A stretch of 8,682 bases of DNA from Candidatus Woesearchaeota archaeon (GTDB lineage: Archaea > Nanobdellota > Nanobdellia > Woesearchaeales > JACQNA01). The stretch lies in the NCBI GenBank assembly GCA_016203335.1, contig JACQNA010000024.1, positions 1 through 8,682 on the forward strand, given 5' to 3'. A model generated the notes under the pieces. The model searched no databases. It had not been told where the DNA came from and worked only from the letters and a program-made list of their open reading frames with translations. The position numbers were made by a program, and so were the translations under genes. This document shows positions 6,280 through 8,682 of the stretch, one piece after another (positions within the stretch are counted from its first letter, which is position 1; each line of letters begins with the position of its first letter).

Positions 6280-6456
6280 TCATACCTCTATCTGCCGTAT
6301 GCCAACAAATTTCTCAGAGATTTCGGGCTCTTCGCCAGAATGCAGATATGCCTTAATCGCCTCTTTCGTCCGCTGCATGAGCTGATCAATAGTCTTTGCC
6401 TGCGTGTGGCAGCCGGGTAACTCCGCTATAACAGTACCTCTCCTTAAACAAAAGGT
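6280..6456 (-). pseudogene. Truncated HicB-like antitoxin remnant
   Basis: Reading from the stop at 6280 backwards, the minus strand encodes VIAELPGCHTQAKTIDQLMQ followed by RTKEAIKAYLHSGEEPEISE and a short tail ending in IEV. The AELPGCHTQAKT...EAI..YL pattern is the core of the HicB antitoxin family (RNase H-like fold). The usual first beta strand and start codon are missing: upstream the frame has no ATG, GTG or TTG before an in-frame TAA at 6457-6459, about 12 codons from the recognisable part. Roughly 20 N-terminal residues are therefore lost, and that place is occupied by the vapBC promoter. No HicA toxin is found beside it. It is most likely a relic of a HicAB locus. A functional short protein from a non-standard start codon cannot be excluded. 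Distance from its stop to the SUF promoter is about 80 bases, with nothing else recognised between. Confidence 0.6.
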
Positions 6457-6468
6457 TTAAATATTTAA
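6456..6468 (+). promoter_or_regulatory. TATA box and palindrome of vapBC promoter
   Basis: TTTAAATA at 6456-6463 is a good archaeal TATA box, preceded by AAACAAAAGG. Transcription would start near 6486, leaving a leader of about 23 bases before the vapB ATG. The box lies inside the perfect 12-bp palindrome TTAAATATTTAA (6457-6468), which could also serve as a binding site for the dimeric VapB-VapC complex. That role is inferred. Confidence 0.5.
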
Positions 6469-6498
6469 GCATAATACACATAATAAACGTGATATATC

Positions 6499-6503
6499 GG
6501 AGG
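6499..6503 (+). promoter_or_regulatory. Ribosome binding site of vapB
   Basis: GGAGG, five bases before the ATG at 6509. Together with the TATA box it shows a led transcript, unlike the leaderless starts inferred for the other promoters in this window. Confidence 0.6.
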
Positions 6504-6508
6504 CAACC

Positions 6509-6733
6509 ATGGTCAGTATAACCTTATCAGTTCCGCAAGAGATGAAGCAAGAAATGGATATATTCCATGATATCAATTGGAGTGCGGTGGCGAGAGAAGC
6601 GATAAAAAGAAAGCTTCTGATGCTCGAAAAGTTCAAGGAATTTACCAAAGACAGCACATTCCGTGAAGAAGAAGCCCTGGAGCTCGGCAGACACGTGAGC
6701 GAGAAAGCGATGAAAAGGCACCGGGCGAGATGA
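6509..6733 (+). CDS. vapB: VapB-type ribbon-helix-helix antitoxin
   Basis: A 74-residue antitoxin expected to neutralise the PIN-domain toxin encoded next and to bind its own promoter. The N-terminus VSITLSVPQEMKQEMD (residues 2-17) supplies the DNA-binding strand and first helix of a ribbon-helix-helix fold, and INWSAVAREAIKRKL (22-36) is the second helix with the conserved NWS.VAR.AI pattern of archaeal VapB proteins. The charged C-terminal half (EEEALELGRHVSEKAMKRHR) is the usual toxin-wrapping tail. The start is ATG 6509, backed by GGAGG. The stop overlaps the vapC start by four bases (ATGA), the standard antitoxin-first arrangement. The DNA is more AT-rich than the SUF genes, in keeping with a mobile module. 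Family assignment is good; binding specificity is unknown. Confidence 0.85.
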   Translation: MVSITLSVPQEMKQEMDIFHDINWSAVAREAIKRKLLMLEKFKEFTKDSTFREEEALELGRHVSEKAMKRHRAR

Positions 6734-7140
6734 TACGAGTTGTCATTGATGCAAATGTCCTCTTTTCTGCTTTAATAAAGAATAGCCTTACTGCGAGGAT
6801 CATATTCGAAGAGGATATTGTGCTCAACGCTCCAGAGTTTGTTGTTGAAGAGTTTCTAAAATATGAAGAGCTGATATTGAAGAAGATATCAAGGACAAAA
6901 GAAGAATTCGTCCAGATTATGCATATGCTGAAAGAGATTATCAGGGTTGTTCCAAAAGAGGAATATGCTCAGTTTATTGAGGAAGCTGAACAATGCTCTC
7001 CGGATGAGAAAGATGTTATGTATGTAGCACTTGCCTTAAAATTGAAAATAGCAGTTTGGTCTAACGATAAGAAGTTAAAGCAGCAGGATAGGGTTAAAGT
7101 ATACTCTACAGAAGAATTAAAGAATGAGTTGATGAAGTGA
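6730..7140 (+). CDS. vapC: VapC-type PIN-domain ribonuclease toxin
   Basis: A 136-residue PIN-domain protein, a predicted Mg-dependent ribonuclease that cuts RNA when free of VapB. The acidic active-site set is visible: Asp7 in VVIDANVLFSAL, Glu40/Glu41 in FVVEEF, Asp95 (with Asp92) in SPDEKDVMYVALAL, and Asp113 in AVWSNDKKL. The order and spacing fit PIN domains, and all four positions are intact, so the toxin is probably active. The start ATG overlaps the vapB stop (ATGA), and both genes share the promoter at 6456. It converges with the ferredoxin gene, with 32 bases between the stops. The ANVLFSALIKNS segment resembles the stand-alone PIN proteins of archaea rather than the short bacterial VapC. 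The target RNA cannot be told from sequence. Confidence 0.88.
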   Translation: MIRVVIDANVLFSALIKNSLTARIIFEEDIVLNAPEFVVEEFLKYEELILKKISRTKEEFVQIMHMLKEIIRVVPKEEYAQFIEEAEQCSPDEKDVMYVALALKLKIAVWSNDKKLKQQDRVKVYSTEELKNELMK

Positions 7141-7172
7141 AATGGCAGGCTGGCTATTGCAGAAAGATAATC

Positions 7173-7457
7173 CTACCTCAGAAACTCCTCAATGATCCTC
7201 TTGGTATCCTCAACCGTCACATGCACAAATATCTTCCCCTCCGGATAGATGGCAATGGTCGGCCCCTGCAGGCAGTGCCCCAGGCATCTTGATTTGGTGA
7301 TATTGTACTTGCCCACCAGGCCGCTCTTGTTCACATGGTCGCGGAGAATCTGCAGGATTTCCGGCCCTTGCTTGAAGCCGCAGCACTCCTTGCCGTAGTC
7401 TTTCTCATTGACACACACAAAGATGTGGCGCTGGTAGCGGACAGGGCTCAGTTCCAT
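7173..7457 (-). CDS. Thioredoxin-like [2Fe-2S] ferredoxin
   Basis: A 94-residue thioredoxin-fold ferredoxin. RHIFVCVNE gives the first Cys (C15) and KECCGF the second (C25 or C26). RCLGHCLQGPTIAIYPEG gives C58 and C62, the C-x3-C pair followed by the GP.....PEG strand-turn. The pattern C-x(9-10)-C-x(31-32)-C-x3-C is typical of this family, which transfers single electrons in the cytoplasm. ITKSRCLGHC is especially characteristic. The start ATG 7457 lies two bases after the TYW1 stop, without a clear ribosome site, so it probably depends on translational coupling with TYW1. The pairing suggests it donates electrons to TYW1; this is inference. Its cluster is presumably made by the SUF system encoded nearby. 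Confidence 0.9.
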   Translation of the reverse strand: MELSPVRYQRHIFVCVNEKDYGKECCGFKQGPEILQILRDHVNKSGLVGKYNITKSRCLGHCLQGPTIAIYPEGKIFVHVTVEDTKRIIEEFLR

Positions 7458-7459
7458 GG

Positions 7460-8482
7460 TCAGTTCGGCTGCATGCGGAGCTCGGAGATGTCTTTTGTCC
7501 GGATATCCTTTCCCGCTGCGACCAGTCGAAAGAATTTCGGGAAGTTGATAAATCGTTTTCCCCTGAGCGATTTTTTGATGAGCAGGACAACGCGTGAGGG
7601 AGTGTGCTCTGCCACCAGCTCATAGTCCGGCAGAAGGGGGAGCAGCTGCTCCGCGAATACCTTCACTTCCTCATGATAGGGCATGTTCGCCAGGGAGAGC
7701 ACCTGCCTGCTTGCTCCCACAAACATGTAGCCCTTTACTTCAATAAAATCCGGCTTGCCCCGGGCAATGAGCTGCGCATAGCCCGCATGCCCGGTGTCAT
7801 TTATTCCCTTGACTATGGTCAGGCGGATGCAGGTGCGGAACTTTTTTTCTGCCAGAGAGCGCAGTGAATCAAGCAATCTTTCCCAATAATCAGGGAAGAG
7901 CGGCTTGTCAATCTGCTTGAGCAATTCTTTGTCCGGAGCGTCAACAGAAAGGTAGAGCTGGGTGACGGGATGCAAGTCTTTTATCTTTTCCGGATACTGG
8001 GCGTTGGTTACCAAAAATGTAGAGACTTTCCGCTTGTGGAATTCGTCAATAAGCGTGTTGATTAAGGGGTAGGCAATGGGCTCTCCGGTTAACGACAATG
8101 CAACATGCCGGATATCGCTGGATTCTGCCACTGCCTTCTGGTTGGGATGTGGATGGCCGCCAAAGCCGAGCAATAAGTCCAAATGCTCTTTAAAGGCATG
8201 CTCAATGATGAATGTTGGGTCATCAACCGGGCCATACCATGTTTTGGAGACCGGAGCCTTGGTGCCCCGCCAGCAGAATGCGCATCGGTTTGCGCAGAAC
8301 ATGGCAGTGGTCATCTGGAGGCACTGGTGGCTTCTGATGCCGTAGAATGCATATTTGTAGCAGCCGCCCTTTCCCCGGAGCATGTTCTTGGTCCAGCCGC
8401 AGACCTTGACCGCGGAATGGCTGCCCACAAAGCGGTACTGCTGCTTCTCCAGTTCCTGCTGCTGGATAACATTGAGCATCAT
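7460..8482 (-). CDS. taw1: TYW1/Taw1, 4-demethylwyosine synthase (radical SAM tRNA enzyme)
   Basis: A 340-residue radical-SAM enzyme. It joins two carbons of pyruvate to N1-methylguanosine 37 of tRNA-Phe to make the tricyclic 4-demethylwyosine base. The radical-SAM motif is FCANRCAFCW (C63-x3-C67-x2-C70). The three extra cysteines that bind the second [4Fe-4S] cluster are C28 (KVCGWTKN), C41 (GGCYKYAFYG) and C54 (SHQCLQM). SLTGEPIAYP, an SAM-binding GEP motif, and VEVKGYMFVGAS-like FIEVKGYMFVG further on are typical of TYW1. Length matches the archaeal enzyme, with no flavodoxin domain, unlike the eukaryotic one. ATG 8482 (8479 also possible) lies about 26 bases from the TATA box, suggesting a leaderless mRNA. 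It is followed two bases later by the ferredoxin gene. Confidence 0.97.
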   Translation of the reverse strand: MMLNVIQQQELEKQQYRFVGSHSAVKVCGWTKNMLRGKGGCYKYAFYGIRSHQCLQMTTAMFCANRCAFCWRGTKAPVSKTWYGPVDDPTFIIEHAFKEHLDLLLGFGGHPHPNQKAVAESSDIRHVALSLTGEPIAYPLINTLIDEFHKRKVSTFLVTNAQYPEKIKDLHPVTQLYLSVDAPDKELLKQIDKPLFPDYWERLLDSLRSLAEKKFRTCIRLTIVKGINDTGHAGYAQLIARGKPDFIEVKGYMFVGASRQVLSLANMPYHEEVKVFAEQLLPLLPDYELVAEHTPSRVVLLIKKSLRGKRFINFPKFFRLVAAGKDIRTKDISELRMQPN

Positions 8483-8504
8483 GCTGCCGGAAAAGAAATG
8501 GAGG

Positions 8505-8512
8505 TATTTATG
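8505..8512 (-). promoter_or_regulatory. Archaeal TATA box for TYW1-ferredoxin unit
   Basis: On the minus strand this reads CATAAATA, in the context AACCCATAAATACC. Its centre lies about 26 bases from the TYW1 ATG at 8482, so transcription is expected to begin at or beside the start codon. The stretch between 8512 and 8624 contains no gene that I can support other than the possible opposite-strand promoter at 8570. Confidence 0.5.
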
Positions 8513-8569
8513 GGTTATGATATTGGTCTTGAGTATTAGAAATTGAAATTCTATTGTGTATAATCGGCG

Positions 8570-8577
8570 TTATATTC
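8570..8577 (+). promoter_or_regulatory. Possible TATA box for the right-edge gene
   Basis: TTATATTC, about 50 bases before the ATG at 8625, with a purine-rich stretch AGAAAGGGCAGGG (8601-8613) that could hold a ribosome site. An alternative element, TGTATAAT, lies at 8557-8564. Weak by itself because the region is AT-rich. Confidence 0.25.
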
Positions 8578-8624
8578 AATTCGAGTTTTGGCTTATCAAT
8601 AGAAAGGGCAGGGAACTTATTCAG

Positions 8625-8682
8625 ATGGTTTATATCCAGAAATCATTAGAAATCCTTGACCGGCCATTTGTCTTGCTGTTGC
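8625..8682 (+). CDS. Possible start of a gene cut by the window edge
   Basis: From ATG 8625 an open frame runs off the right end: MVYIQKSLEILDRPFVLLL. It is not recognised. The hydrophobic run FVLLL near the edge hints at a membrane segment or signal sequence after a short N-terminal stretch. The frame is also open upstream back to a TGA at about 8544, so a longer start such as GTG 8556 is possible. It is divergent from TYW1. Confidence 0.35.
   Translation, partial: MVYIQKSLEILDRPFVLLL

Noticed and set aside
6170..6385. 71-codon + strand frame starting in the operator repeats
   Set aside because: It begins inside the palindromic repeats, crosses the SUF promoter and runs antisense into the HicB remnant. 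It has no family similarity.

Overview
The window looks like chromosomal DNA from an archaeon, possibly a small-genome (DPANN-like) lineage. Evidence: an archaeal-type stand-alone TYW1 (wybutosine pathway), TATA boxes 23 to 27 bases upstream of start codons (leaderless transcription) instead of bacterial -35/-10 elements, a short XRE regulator of a type I associate with archaea, and a VapBC pair of a kind common in archaea. The lineage is inferred; no rRNA or tRNA is present to fix it.

Layout. Positions 1-140 hold a G/C-rich hairpin and a TATA box. Positions 147-562 (+) hold two small overlapping genes: a basic 65-residue protein and an AT-rich two-helix membrane protein. Positions 572-6168 (-) are one tightly packed iron-sulfur assembly operon, transcribed right to left: XRE regulator, sufB, sufD, sufS, a SufU/IscU-type scaffold, sufC, and a SufT/MIP18 (DUF59) gene. 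Every junction overlaps or is separated by at most 8 bases. Positions 6161-6190 carry two tandem near-identical 15-bp palindromic repeats over the regulator's start, which look like an autoregulatory operator. Positions 6280-6456 (-) hold a truncated HicB-like antitoxin remnant, and 6509-7140 (+) an intact vapBC pair with its own promoter. Positions 7173-8482 (-) hold TYW1 followed by a thioredoxin-fold [2Fe-2S] ferredoxin. The right edge may hold the start of another + strand gene.

Working together: SufS takes sulfur from cysteine and passes it to the scaffold and/or the SufBCD complex, SufC supplies ATPase activity, and SufT probably helps cluster maturation or transfer. SufA and SufE are absent from this operon. 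TYW1 (two [4Fe-4S] clusters) and the ferredoxin are products that need such clusters, and the ferredoxin is a good candidate electron donor for TYW1. The points most worth checking are the regulator/operator pair, the TYW1-ferredoxin pair, the unusual Cys spacing of the scaffold, and the HicB fragment cut off at the vapBC promoter.
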